Of a DNA stretch of 64,000 bases, positions 19,174 through 27,870 are shown in pieces. The stretch covers positions 4,588,001-4,652,000 of the forward strand of contig NZ_JBHSWH010000001.1 of assembly GCF_042661025.1 (NCBI RefSeq). Direction: 5' to 3'. The notes under the pieces are model-generated. The model saw only the letters and a list, made by a program, of their open reading frames with translations, was not told where the DNA came from and made no database searches. Numbering within the stretch: position 1 is the first letter of the stretch; each line of letters starts with the position of its first letter. This DNA comes from Flexivirga alba (GTDB lineage: Bacteria > Actinomycetota > Actinomycetes > Actinomycetales > Dermatophilaceae). A program made the position numbers and the translations under genes.

Positions 19174-20394
19174 TCAGTGGCGCAGCGCGCGCTTCCAGTG
19201 CAGGAAGAGCGTCGCGAGCAGCGCTCCCAGCAGCAGCTCGACCACGACCAGCGGCACGATCAGCAGCGACGGGCCGATGTAGTCCAGCGAACCACCGCTC
19301 ACGCCGGCGGTGGACAGCCAGCTGAGCAGCAGCACTATCGCGGCGGTCATCCCGGCGGCCTGTGCAGCGGTGATGGCCTTGGTCTTCAGCGATGCGTAGG
19401 TTGTCAGCTTGCCAAGGGACCGGTAGCCGACGAACGCTCCGAGCAGCACGGGCACCAGCGGCGCCAGACTCGTGCCGGCCGGGAGTGCACCTGCTTCGGG
19501 CACTGCGCCGAGCACCGGGATCATCGGCAGCAGGCCACCGTGGACAGACGTGCTGCCGACGCTCACCGCGCCGATGTGCATCGACGCCCCGGTGGTCCAG
19601 CCGGCCGACCAGACGAGCAGGTTGGGCAGCGCCGCCAGTTGACCGGCCCAGAGCACGAGGCCGCCGAGCAGCCCGGGCCGTAGCTGTCCGTTGAGGTCGC
19701 CGATCTGGGACGCATGCGTCACCAGGAGCAGCAACACCAGCACCAGGCCGACTCCCAGGTAGCCGAGCACGCCCTCGGTCGCCGGGCGCAGTGCGCGGCG
19801 CGTCGACAACGAGATCCGTTGGTCCACAAAGGCCTTCGCATGTGCCGCAACCGGCTCGTCACTGCGCAGCAGCGCCCACAGACACCCTGCGAAACCGACG
19901 ACCAGAGCACCCGGGAAGACCGTGAGCAGGTTGGGATGCGCCGGCCCGGTGATCGAAAATCCGGTGATGAGCAGGCCGGCCACGACATACCCGACGATGT
20001 ATGACGCTGGGCCTTCCCACCACGCGCCCGACCGATCGGACAGGTGGGTCAGCATCGCCTTGGCCGCCATCCGGGCGAACACCACGGCAAGCGCGGTCAG
20101 CACCAGCGGCGCGAAGGTGACCGAATGTGCCGCACCGACCGCGACGGACACATGCCCACGATGCGCCAGCGCCCAGCCGTCGCCGCTGAAGCTCAGCGCG
20201 TCGGTCCAGGACGTCGTGCTCTGCGGGTCGGCGGCCCACGCGACCATGACCGGTGCGATGAGGAGCAGTCCGAGCGTGACCGCGCCGACCGCGCCATACC
20301 CGGCCGCGATGGACAGCTGGCGCCAGTCCCGGGGCCCGTCGGAGGGGGCGAGGGAGGACGGCAAGCTGGTGCGAACGCGATCAATGAGGCTCAT
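19174..20394 (-). CDS. DUF6350 polytopic membrane protein
   Basis: A 406-residue integral membrane protein with roughly ten hydrophobic segments and a short soluble N-terminus (SLIDRVRTSLPSSL). Membrane proteins of this family (DUF6350) are found next to purN and sucD across actinobacteria; no function is established. The open frame continues upstream to 21018 but that part opposes DUF192 and prepilin-peptidase genes, so ATG 20394 is taken as the start. In this genome the usual upstream neighbour sucD lies 16 kb away, beyond the Tad island. Confidence 0.8.
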   Translation of the reverse strand: MSLIDRVRTSLPSSLAPSDGPRDWRQLSIAAGYGAVGAVTLGLLLIAPVMVAWAADPQSTTSWTDALSFSGDGWALAHRGHVSVAVGAAHSVTFAPLVLTALAVVFARMAAKAMLTHLSDRSGAWWEGPASYIVGYVVAGLLITGFSITGPAHPNLLTVFPGALVVGFAGCLWALLRSDEPVAAHAKAFVDQRISLSTRRALRPATEGVLGYLGVGLVLVLLLLVTHASQIGDLNGQLRPGLLGGLVLWAGQLAALPNLLVWSAGWTTGASMHIGAVSVGSTSVHGGLLPMIPVLGAVPEAGALPAGTSLAPLVPVLLGAFVGYRSLGKLTTYASLKTKAITAAQAAGMTAAIVLLLSWLSTAGVSGGSLDYIGPSLLIVPLVVVELLLGALLATLFLHWKRALRH

Positions 20395-20579
20395 GTCGCT
20401 AGTAATGGTCGCCGCAGCGGCGGCCCGCGTCGTGCCGACTCGCCGGTATCCCGCAGATCGGCGCAGCCGTGAACGGTGGTTCCTGTCACAACCAAGGCCG
20501 GGCCCCGGACCCACCCACTTCCGCCGCGTGGCGACTAATCTCGATGAGCACCCATTGGTTGCAAGGGAGAGGGGAACCT

Positions 20580-20942
20580 GTGGGGACCAGGACATTTGGA
20601 CCCGGACCGCACCGACTGCTGCGCAACGGCCTGCCGGTCGGCGCCTGCGCCGTCGCCGACAACGCGCGGACCCGCCGCAAGGGCCTGCTCGGCACCGACG
20701 AGGTCGCCGGAGCACTGTGGCTGACCCGCTGCCCGTCCGTGCACATGGTCGGCATGCGCTACCCGATCGACGTGGCGGTGCTCGACAAGGAAGGCACCGT
20801 GCTGCGCGTCGCCACGCTGCGCCCCTGGCTCGGTATGACGCGGCCACGGCTGCGCGCCGCAGTGACCGTCGAGGCTGCGGCCGGGGCACTCGCCTCCTGG
20901 GGCGTGGAACCCGGTGACCGACTCGCCGTCCAATACGAATGA
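20580..20942 (+). CDS. DUF192 family protein
   Basis: A 120-residue DUF192 (COG1430) protein. The family signature is present: RRKGLLGTDEVAGALWL, HMVGMRYPIDVAVLD and a C-terminal VEPGDRL. Members are small beta-rich proteins of unknown function, often near Tad genes. The GTG at 20580 has GGGAGAGGGG upstream; the open frame to 20469 adds a non-conserved tail. The stop overlaps the ATG of the prepilin peptidase (ATGA), so this appears to be the first gene of that operon. Confidence 0.8.
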   Translation: MGTRTFGPGPHRLLRNGLPVGACAVADNARTRRKGLLGTDEVAGALWLTRCPSVHMVGMRYPIDVAVLDKEGTVLRVATLRPWLGMTRPRLRAAVTVEAAAGALASWGVEPGDRLAVQYE

Positions 20943-21598
20943 ATCCCTGGCTGGTCGGCGTCATCGCCGGTTGCATCGCGATACCTGTCGCCATACTTCT
21001 GCGGCGCAAGCTGCGCACGGCGGCACATCGCCGTGATGACGAGCTCGATACCCCGATGCGACATCACCCGTGGTTGCTCATCGTTCTACCGCTGGCCGCA
21101 CTGCTCGTCGGGCGTGCCCTCGCCGAGTCGCACAACGCCGGCGTCGCTTTCGCCTATTGCGCCTGCCTGCCGGTGCTCACCGCGCTGACAGCGATCGATC
21201 TCGACGTGCATCGGCTGCCGGACGCCCTGACCTTTCCCCTGGCGCCTGCTGCAGCGGTCATCGCCGCGGTGGCGAGCGTCTCGACGGGTCACTGGTTCGC
21301 CCTGTTGCGGGCGGTGCTGGCAGGTATGGCGCTCGGCGCGGCATACCTGATGTTGCTCCTGATCTCCCGCGGTGGCGCCGGCCTCGGACTCGGTGACGTC
21401 AAGCTCGCCGTCGGCCTGGGCATCCTGCTCGGCTGGTTCTCCTGGTCCGACGTGCTGAGCGGCACGTTGATCGGCTTCATCCTCGGCGGATTGTGGGCCG
21501 CCGGGCTGCTGATCGCCCGCCGAGCGACACGGCACACCTACATCGCTTTCGGCCCATTCATGATCGGTGGCACCGTGATCGCACTTCTCGCGTCATAG
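20939..21598 (+). CDS. Prepilin peptidase (A24 family, TadV/CpaA type)
   Basis: A 219-residue membrane aspartic protease that cleaves Flp-type prepilins before the hydrophobic segment. Six to seven hydrophobic helices are seen. The two catalytic aspartates occur in AIDLDVHRLPD (near residue 83) and GLGLGDVKLA (near residue 153). The N-terminal cysteine-containing methylase domain of PilD enzymes is absent, as in TadV. Its substrates here would be the Flp pilins at 33065 and 36641 and the Flp-like or TadE-like proteins of the island. Start codon overlaps the DUF192 stop. Confidence 0.9.
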   Translation: MNPWLVGVIAGCIAIPVAILLRRKLRTAAHRRDDELDTPMRHHPWLLIVLPLAALLVGRALAESHNAGVAFAYCACLPVLTALTAIDLDVHRLPDALTFPLAPAAAVIAAVASVSTGHWFALLRAVLAGMALGAAYLMLLLISRGGAGLGLGDVKLAVGLGILLGWFSWSDVLSGTLIGFILGGLWAAGLLIARRATRHTYIAFGPFMIGGTVIALLAS

Positions 21599-21603
21599 GT
21601 GCC

Positions 21604-22503
21604 ATGAACCAGCATGCTGCCCCGATCCTCGGAGTGATCGCGCGCGGTGGTTTCGGTCCGACCGGCGATGCCTCGGTCGTCACCGTGACCGATCCGGCGT
21701 CACCCACCTGGGCCAACGAGCTCTTCCGCAGCCACGGCGTCACGGCGAACGCCGTCATCTTCGTGCCGGAGCTGGAGCGCAATCCGCGCATCGGCCGGGG
21801 CACCCAACTCGACGAGTTGCTGCCGGAGCAAAGCCCGCAGGTCGCCGTCGTGAACCTGCCGACCCATGTCACCGGCATCCAGGCGGCGATCCGCGACTGC
21901 GCGCCGCTGCTCGGTCAACGGGCGCAGTTCATCGCGGCGGTGCGCGCACATGTCGCCGGTTCGTATGCCGGGGTCTGGCTCAAGAGCCTCGCCAAACTCG
22001 AGTCGCCCAGCCCGACCTTCGGGCAGCACCTCCGGTCATGGATACCGTTCTCCCGCGGGCAATTCGTCACGCTCCAGCCCACGGTCGGCGTCCGCCGACG
22101 CCTCGGCCCCGTGCCCGGCGACGCTTCCCGTTTGCTCCGAACCAGCAGCGCGCCGAACAGCCGGTGCGCGAACACGCTGCGCACGGCATACGCAACCCAA
22201 CAGCCGGAGGTGCTGGGGACATCGCATCGGATGGCTGCGCGGTGGGGCACCGATCGGGCCATGGAGTATGTCGTCACCCCCGAGGCCCGGCACCTGCGGT
22301 TGCCGCCGCCGGAGGGCAGGTGCCCGACCTGTGGTGATCCGATCTGGGGGCAGTGCGCGTTCTGCCATCTGACACCGCCGCGGTTGGACCACTGGATGTC
22401 TGTCGCGGTCCCCGGCGTCGCGCCGGTGGACCGGGCCTTCCAACTCCCGCGTCCTACGACCCAACCCGACGGCGTCGTGGCCGCACCGCGAAACCCGCGA
22501 TAG
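21604..22503 (+). CDS. Hypothetical protein with C-terminal CxxC zinc-binding motif
   Basis: A 299-residue protein I do not recognise. No signal peptide or membrane segment is seen. Residues about 248-265 contain CPTCGDPIWGQCAFCH, a likely zinc knuckle. The N-terminal half has a VAVVNLPTHVTGIQAAI stretch suggesting an alpha/beta fold. It starts five bases after the prepilin-peptidase stop, in the same operon, so a Tad-related role is likely by position only. Its end overlaps the opposing membrane protein gene by 50 bases. The middle region (around residues 150-210) is low in recognisable structure and could contain an undetected frameshift. Confidence 0.6.
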   Translation: MNQHAAPILGVIARGGFGPTGDASVVTVTDPASPTWANELFRSHGVTANAVIFVPELERNPRIGRGTQLDELLPEQSPQVAVVNLPTHVTGIQAAIRDCAPLLGQRAQFIAAVRAHVAGSYAGVWLKSLAKLESPSPTFGQHLRSWIPFSRGQFVTLQPTVGVRRRLGPVPGDASRLLRTSSAPNSRCANTLRTAYATQQPEVLGTSHRMAARWGTDRAMEYVVTPEARHLRLPPPEGRCPTCGDPIWGQCAFCHLTPPRLDHWMSVAVPGVAPVDRAFQLPRPTTQPDGVVAAPRNPR

Positions 22504-22975
22504 CGAAACCTACGGCCAGCACCGCTGCCACCGCACCGACACCGGCCATGATCAGTGCCGGTTGCTTGTCCTGCGCGACCAACAGTGCCGGCCCGGTCAC
22601 CCCCGTGCAGGTGATGCGGTCACCCGTGCGCCAACCCTTCGGCAACTGCAGCACGCTGGAGTAGCTCGTGCCTCCGCGCCTCACCGAGACACCGCCCAGA
22701 TCCGTGCTGTACCAGTGCTGTCCGGCCGCGGACCGACACTGCGGCTCGTTCGCCGGCAGCGGGTCGGCGACCTTGTCCGGGAGCAGCAGGTAGAGCGTCG
22801 GGCGGGCGTTCGTCACCGGTGTGCTGAACGACGTCACATCACGGACTGCGGTGTATGCCGGATCGATTGTGGCGTAACGCAATACGCCGAAGCCGGACAG
22901 CCCTACGAAGAAGACCGCGGCGATGGCGAAGAGCCACCACAGCGATCCCAGCAGCCCACTCGCTCGTCCGGTCAT
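22454..22975 (-). CDS. Hypothetical protein with two membrane segments
   Basis: A 173-residue protein with hydrophobic helices near residues 10-36 and 140-163 and an intervening extracytoplasmic domain of about 100 residues containing two cysteines (ECPQC-like spacing absent; Cys in EPQCRS and ITCTG). A basic tail follows. No family recognised. ATG 22975 is preferred over GTG 22984 because the AAGGTGAG element then has workable spacing. It follows the large Flp-like gene on the minus strand by 85 bases, suggesting the same transcript. Confidence 0.6.
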   Translation of the reverse strand: MTGRASGLLGSLWWLFAIAAVFFVGLSGFGVLRYATIDPAYTAVRDVTSFSTPVTNARPTLYLLLPDKVADPLPANEPQCRSAAGQHWYSTDLGGVSVRRGGTSYSSVLQLPKGWRTGDRITCTGVTGPALLVAQDKQPALIMAGVGAVAAVLAVGFAIAGFAVRPRRRRVGS

Positions 22976-23060
22976 CGCGACCACTCACCTTTTCCCGTGC
23001 ACCGGAGTGCGGCCGGCAGCTTGGTCCAAGCTACCCGCCGCACTCCTTGCGATGATCAGC

Positions 23061-24428
23061 TCAGGCGCCGCCACCGCAACCTGGCCAGTCCGCGAATTGC
23101 GTGCCGTCCCAGTACTGCCCACCTGTCGAGGTGAGGTTGCTGGTGTTGACCTCGACCGACCCGCCGACCTTGGCCAGCAGCTTCGCGTCGAAGTCCGCAC
23201 CGTAGCTGTGACTGTCCTCGGTGAAGTTCTGCCGGGTGACGTAACCGTGGTCCCTTGCCGCGTCGGCGAAACCCAGCGTGGCCGGAACACTTGCCGCCGC
23301 GGCAACTGCCGCAGCAGGCGGATAAATCATCGAGCCACCGAGTGCGAGGCCCTGCGACAGCAGGAAGTTGTTCGCGACCGCGGCATCCTGCGGGTTCTTG
23401 ATCGGCAGCGTGATCGTGTTCTCCTGGTAGCCCGCCGCGTCGGGTTTGCCTCCGCCGTAACCGTTTTCGGTCGCGTTCGCCGTGCCCGCCATGATCGTCT
23501 TGACCGTTACGCCGGTGACCTTGCCGTTCTTGTCACGCGTCACCTGGGTCAGCAGCTTGGTCTTCCCGTCGGCAGCCGCCTTCGCCTGCTGCGGCGCGTT
23601 GTCGCCATACAGCAGCTGCGCCTGCGCGCTGCCCTTCACCTCCGCCTGGTAGTAGGCGACCGTCGAGCCGTCGTTGTTCTTCTGATAGCCCAGTCCTTCA
23701 GCGACGCTGATCTTGGCAGCCGCACCGTCGGCGACGGCCGTCACGTTCGCGGCAGCACCACCTTCGATGCCGCCTTCGATGAATTCCGAGCTGGACGGCG
23801 GCAGGTCGTTCTTGAGTCCGGTGAGGTCCAGCGCCTTGTCGGTCAGCCAGCGGATCGGCCCGCGCCCGACCATGTGGTCCTCGACGCTGCTCTGCAGGAC
23901 GCCCTTCATGATCTTCTCGAGCTCAGCCCGCGAGTGGGCCGTGTAGACCTTGCCCTGGGTGAATTCGAGTCCGACGTGGGCGTTGGCACTTGCGCTCGCG
24001 CCGTACTTGTTGCCGTCCCAGGTCCCGGTCACGTCGAAGCCGACACCCACCCCGATCGAGGCGCCGCCGGAGGTGGCGTTGGTGATGCGGTAGGTCCCGT
24101 CGCTCATCCGCTCGACCTGGTACTTCTGGCCCTCGCTACCGGTCACCACGAAGCTCACCGAGACCTTGGCGTCGGCGGCTTGCGAGCTCACGACACACGC
24201 GTCCTTCGGCTGGTGCGAGATCGCCGCCGGACTGCTCGCCTGACAGCTCCCCTGCCCCAGCGTCACGACCTTGCAGATCGCGGCCCGAGCTTGGCTCGCG
24301 AGCGCCGGCGCACCGGTCGTCAGTGAGGCGACAAGCGCCAGCACCAGGAGAGCAGCGAGCGCGAGCATGCCCGTGGTTTCCAGGGTTGCCTGCCCCCGCT
24401 CGCCACGAATTCTCCTCCAGCGCTTCAT
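23061..24428 (-). CDS. Large secreted protein with Flp-pilin-type N-terminus
   Basis: A 455-residue protein beginning with a basic leader and GERG-QATLETTGMLALAALLV, closely similar to the processing site and hydrophobic helix of the two Flp pilins here (ERG-QGTLEYVGMIALAALLV). Pilins end soon after this helix; this one continues for about 410 residues rich in Gly, Ala, Thr and Asn, with two cysteine regions (ICKVV...GSCQ, DACVV) and a WPGCGGGA tail. I infer prepilin-peptidase processing and incorporation into or anchoring at the pilus, perhaps as a tip adhesin. The large domain is not recognised. ATG 24428 overlaps the stop of the preceding membrane protein gene by four bases. Confidence 0.75.
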   Translation of the reverse strand: MKRWRRIRGERGQATLETTGMLALAALLVLALVASLTTGAPALASQARAAICKVVTLGQGSCQASSPAAISHQPKDACVVSSQAADAKVSVSFVVTGSEGQKYQVERMSDGTYRITNATSGGASIGVGVGFDVTGTWDGNKYGASASANAHVGLEFTQGKVYTAHSRAELEKIMKGVLQSSVEDHMVGRGPIRWLTDKALDLTGLKNDLPPSSSEFIEGGIEGGAAANVTAVADGAAAKISVAEGLGYQKNNDGSTVAYYQAEVKGSAQAQLLYGDNAPQQAKAAADGKTKLLTQVTRDKNGKVTGVTVKTIMAGTANATENGYGGGKPDAAGYQENTITLPIKNPQDAAVANNFLLSQGLALGGSMIYPPAAAVAAAASVPATLGFADAARDHGYVTRQNFTEDSHSYGADFDAKLLAKVGGSVEVNTSNLTSTGGQYWDGTQFADWPGCGGGA

Positions 24429-24874
24429 GATTGCGTCCCCACATAGCTGTTCTCGCGGATCGAGCGACTGTGTTCCGGACGCACCAGTCGTGCGCCGAGC
24501 GTGACGGTCAGCACGCCGGCGAGGACCAGCAACAGGAGCACGTCGACGACAGCCGCGAGCACGCCAGAGCCGAACATCGCCTGGGCGATATAAGCGTGGC
24601 CTCCCCAAGCCGCCGGATTGATCACGAACCCGATCGCCGAGCCGACCATCACCGAGCCCGCGAAGGTATGGCGCTGCCCGAGTCGCACGCTGCGGCCGGC
24701 CAGGATGACCACGGCCGCGAGCACCACGACTGAGAACACGACGACACGCATCACGTAGCCACGACCCACGTCGTTCTCAGCACCGGCCATCAACGCGCCG
24801 GACACTGCCGCCACGGTGCCGCCGACTGCGGTGATCACCGCGGCTCTCCAGACCGTCCCCACCTGAATGTCCAT
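24425..24874 (-). CDS. Hypothetical four-helix membrane protein
   Basis: A 149-residue protein with four hydrophobic segments (about residues 10-30, 42-60, 71-88 and 101-125) and a basic C-terminus. No family recognised. ATG 24874 is preceded by GGAGGAG at six bases; ATG 24880 is possible but too close to that site. Its stop overlaps the start of the large Flp-like gene (ATGA), so the two are coupled, and it may help export or anchor that protein. Confidence 0.7.
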   Translation of the reverse strand: MDIQVGTVWRAAVITAVGGTVAAVSGALMAGAENDVGRGYVMRVVVFSVVVLAAVVILAGRSVRLGQRHTFAGSVMVGSAIGFVINPAAWGGHAYIAQAMFGSGVLAAVVDVLLLLVLAGVLTVTLGARLVRPEHSRSIRENSYVGTQS

Positions 24875-25204
24875 CGTCATCTCCTCCACCTGCTGCCGAT
24901 CACCTGTGCCGGCCACTCGAGCAATGGTTCCGGTGGGGCGACCGGGGCCGATGGGTCCGAGACCCTCAAAGCAGACCCAGCCCAGGTAGGACCAGATGTG
25001 GGCCCAGGGTCCCTGTCGCGACCGGGCACCTTGGCGAACCCTGTAGGGACAGGCCGGGTGTCCGAGCGACCCTGCGCTCAACTGTCGGTCGGCTCGATGG
25101 AACCGATTTGTCCTCTGCCACATCGATATTCGAGGAACGACGCGCAGCAAGCGCCGCCCGCAACCGGTCAGCAGGCCATACCCGTCGGAAGGGAAACAGC
25201 AGCG
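24875..25204. promoter_or_regulatory. Divergent control region of the Tad island with GGGCCC motif
   Basis: This 330-base gap separates the minus-strand large-Flp operon from the plus-strand cpaB-flp operon. At 24993-25015 it holds CAGATGTGGGCCCAGGGTCCCTG-like sequence (two GGGYCC blocks seven bases apart), and GATGGGTCCGAGACCC lies near 24950. Similar blocks precede both flp genes (32929, 36722), making them candidate sites for the resident response regulator. No clear -10/-35 pair was assigned. Confidence 0.45.
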
Positions 25205-25934
25205 ATGAACCCGCGCCAACGCAGGGGCATGGTGTTGATCATCATTGCGGTCCTCGGAGCCATCGCGGTCTTCGCCGGGGTCTCGTCATACGTCAGCAAG
25301 GTCAACACCCAGGTCGGTTCGAAAGTGGCCGTGCTGGCCCTGAAGAACTCCCGGTCGGCGTTCGCGGTGATCCAACAGGGCGATCTCAAGACCGTCGAGG
25401 TGCCGAAGCGATGGGTCGATCCGAATGCGATCACCGACTCGACTGAGGTGGTCGGTCACAAGCTCGCCGTCCGAGTGTCGGCCGGGTCGACGCTGACCCC
25501 CGACGTGCTGGTCGCACCGACCGACCAGACGCAACACGAGCGCTTCATCACCATCAAGGTCGATGCCGTGACGGGGGTGCGAGCGGTCTGCGCGCCGGTG
25601 ACTCCGTCGACGCCTACGCGGTCTACTCGGACGTGGAGGGCCTGTCCAAACAAGTGCGGGTGCTCGTGCACAACGTCAAGGTCGTCGCGGTGAGTACCCC
25701 GCAGACACAACAGAATTCGTCAAGTTCAAGGGAACCAGCGCCCCCGTCAACTACATCGCCGTGACGCTGGCACTGACTGCGCAGGATTCGCTCGCCGTCA
25801 CCTACGCCTCGGCGTTCGCTGCCGACCTGCGCGTCGTGAAGCTGCCGCCGGTCAGCACCCAGGACCCCAGCAGTGACGGTCCGTATGACGCGAACAAGCT
25901 CGGCGGCAAGGCAGTGCCGGAGGGATCAAAGTGA
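25205..25934 (+). pseudogene. cpaB: CpaB/RcpC-type pilus assembly protein, two frameshifts
   Basis: Three frames together give a 243-residue CpaB/RcpC-like protein: short cytosolic start (MNPRQRRG), one membrane helix, a SAF-like domain (KNSRSAFAVIQQGDL... STLTPDVLV), then RAGDSVDAYAVYSDVEGLSKQVRVLV and NYIAVTLALTAQDSLAVTYAS. One base is missing at the GGGGG run 25573-25580 (repair gives TGVASGLRAGD) and one near 25702-25715 (repair gives EFVKFKGTSAP). CpaB is an extracytoplasmic Tad component thought to stabilise the secretion channel. The last frame ends with a GTGA overlap with tadZ, evidence that the ancestral frame was real. Confidence 0.82.
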
Positions 25935-27544
25935 CCAACACCGTGGTGATCGGCTGCGCCGATCAGGCTCTTGCCTACGAATTGCGTTCTCAACTCGACG
26001 AACTCGGTGACCTGGAGATCGGCTACATCGCCGAGACGACCAGCGAGTTCAGCTCGGCGGTGATCCGCCTCGAACCCGACGTGGTGATCCTGCACGACGC
26101 GACCGGACCGCAGACGGCCATCGACGTGGTGCGCGAGCTCTCGCTACGCCGTCCCACCATGTCGACGATCGTGGTGTGCAGCGACCCGTCACCGGAGTCG
26201 CTCATGCCGCTGGTCGAGGCCGGCGCACGCGGCATACTCACTTATCCGCTGGCTTTCGAAGAGGTCGAGGCGCGCGTGCGCGCGGCCACCGAATGGTCCC
26301 GGGCGATGAGCGATGTGGTTGCAACTCCACACGATCCGGTCGGCGGGGTCGGTGCGCGGGTTATCTGCTTCACCGGCTCCAAGGGCGGGGTCGGAACCTC
26401 GACGGTCGCCACCCACATCGCGCTGGATGTTGCGCGTGAGGTCCCGAACTTCCGGGTCGCACTGCTCGACCTCGACCTGGAGAAGGGCGACGTCTCCAGC
26501 CTGATCGATGTCCGCTACCGCAGCTCGATCGCGGATGTCGCGCGGGTGTCCAACGACCTCAACGTCCGCACCATCGCGGACGCCGTCGTCCCCCACGACT
26601 CCGGCCTGCACCTGCTGCTCACACCGCACCAAGTGCAGGACGTCGAATTCATCACGCCGCAATCGGTGCGGATCATCATCGCGACGCTGCGTCAGGCATA
26701 CGACCTGGTCATCATCGACGGCGGCTCCCACGTGACGCCGACGCAGGTCGCTGCCGTCGAGCTCGCGGACGAGGTCGTCATCGTCACGACACCCGATGTG
26801 CTCTCGCTTCGTGGTGTGCGACGCAACCTCGACTCTTGGGACGGCCTCGGCGTCCGCAAGGCCGAGACAACCCGCGTTCTGGTCAACAACAGCAGCAAGC
26901 ACAACGCAATTCAGGCAGATCTCGTCCACCGGCTCGCACAAGCGCCGGTCATCTCGGTGGCCCTGCCGTCGTTGCACAAGCAGCTGGAGGCAGCGGTCAA
27001 CTCACGAGATCCACTCACTCTGCGGGAGAGCTCCTGGTGGAAGGCGCTGCGCGCCATCGGCAAGGAGATCGAGCTCGTGCCGGTGCGGCCACGGACCGAT
27101 GTCGCGGCCGAAGCCATCAAGGCCGAGATCAGCACCCGTCGCAGCGAGCGCCGTCGCGGTCGTGGCAAGCGCCGGCAGCGCGGCGGCAAGGTGGCCGGTT
27201 CGGAGTCGGGACAGATCAGCATCGAGACCGTCGGCCTGCTGCCGGCAATCCTGCTGATCTGCGTCTTCCTGTGGCAGATCGGGTTGGTCGGCATGTCGTC
27301 GATCTACGCCTCGCACGCAGCTGATGCCGCTGCTCGCCAGGCATCACTCGGTAAGGCCCCCGGGCCGAGCGCTTACGAGAAGGTCCCCTCTTATTTCCGG
27401 CACGGTATGTCGGTCGACCCGAGCTCCACGGCGCCGGGCGACGGCGTCGTCACCGTGCACGTCAAGGTGCCGCTCTTCGTGCCGGGCGTGTTCTCCGGGC
27501 CTTGGTCCATCGACGCGACCCGCAAGGTGGTGCAGGAGCCATGA
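25931..27544 (+). CDS. tadZ: TadZ/CpaE ATPase fused to a TadE-like pseudopilin
   Basis: A 537-residue protein. Residues 1-125 form a receiver-like domain lacking an obvious phosphorylation site; 138-390 are a MinD/ParA-type ATPase with the deviant Walker A KGGVGTST and switch DLDLEKGD; 395-425 are basic linker. From about residue 428 comes ESG-QISIETVGLLPAILLICVF, a TadE-like helix with some 85 extracytoplasmic residues. TadZ localises the pilus machine at the inner face of the membrane, whereas TadE is a minor pseudopilin, normally a separate gene. An in-frame GTG near 27193 could start TadE separately, and a lost stop through an indel is possible given nearby errors. Start overlaps cpaB, stop overlaps the next gene. 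Confidence 0.85.
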   Translation: MTNTVVIGCADQALAYELRSQLDELGDLEIGYIAETTSEFSSAVIRLEPDVVILHDATGPQTAIDVVRELSLRRPTMSTIVVCSDPSPESLMPLVEAGARGILTYPLAFEEVEARVRAATEWSRAMSDVVATPHDPVGGVGARVICFTGSKGGVGTSTVATHIALDVAREVPNFRVALLDLDLEKGDVSSLIDVRYRSSIADVARVSNDLNVRTIADAVVPHDSGLHLLLTPHQVQDVEFITPQSVRIIIATLRQAYDLVIIDGGSHVTPTQVAAVELADEVVIVTTPDVLSLRGVRRNLDSWDGLGVRKAETTRVLVNNSSKHNAIQADLVHRLAQAPVISVALPSLHKQLEAAVNSRDPLTLRESSWWKALRAIGKEIELVPVRPRTDVAAEAIKAEISTRRSERRRGRGKRRQRGGKVAGSESGQISIETVGLLPAILLICVFLWQIGLVGMSSIYASHAADAAARQASLGKAPGPSAYEKVPSYFRHGMSVDPSSTAPGDGVVTVHVKVPLFVPGVFSGPWSIDATRKVVQEP

Positions 27545-27870
27545 GGTGGGCGCGAGCGGATCGTGGCGTGGCCAGCATCGAGGTCGTCGGCCTGCTGCCG
27601 GTGGTCGCACTGGTCGTCTCGATGATCCTGCAGTTCGTCGCGGCGGCATACACCGCGAACGCGACCGAGTCGGCAGCCAGAGCGGCGGCCCGTGCATATT
27701 CACTGGGCGAGGACCCGACCGCAGCCGCCCGCCGCTCCCTCCCGTCCGGGATCCAGCCGGCACGGGTCACCGTCCACGGCCCCCGGCATGCGGCCACCGT
27801 GGTCGTGCACATCCCGCGGTTCAGCGTGCTGCCCTTGCATGACGTCACCAAGACGGTCGTGATGCCATGA
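27541..27870 (+). CDS. tadE: TadE-like minor pseudopilin
   Basis: A 109-residue protein: basic start (MRWARADRG), then VASIEVVGLLPVVALVVSMIL, a TadE-like processing site and membrane helix, and a short extracytoplasmic part with the usual ATESAARAAARAYS amphipathic stretch. Likely processed by the island's prepilin peptidase and acting as a minor pilus component. It overlaps the previous gene and tadA by four bases each, so the operon is translationally coupled. Confidence 0.85.
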   Translation: MRWARADRGVASIEVVGLLPVVALVVSMILQFVAAAYTANATESAARAAARAYSLGEDPTAAARRSLPSGIQPARVTVHGPRHAATVVVHIPRFSVLPLHDVTKTVVMP

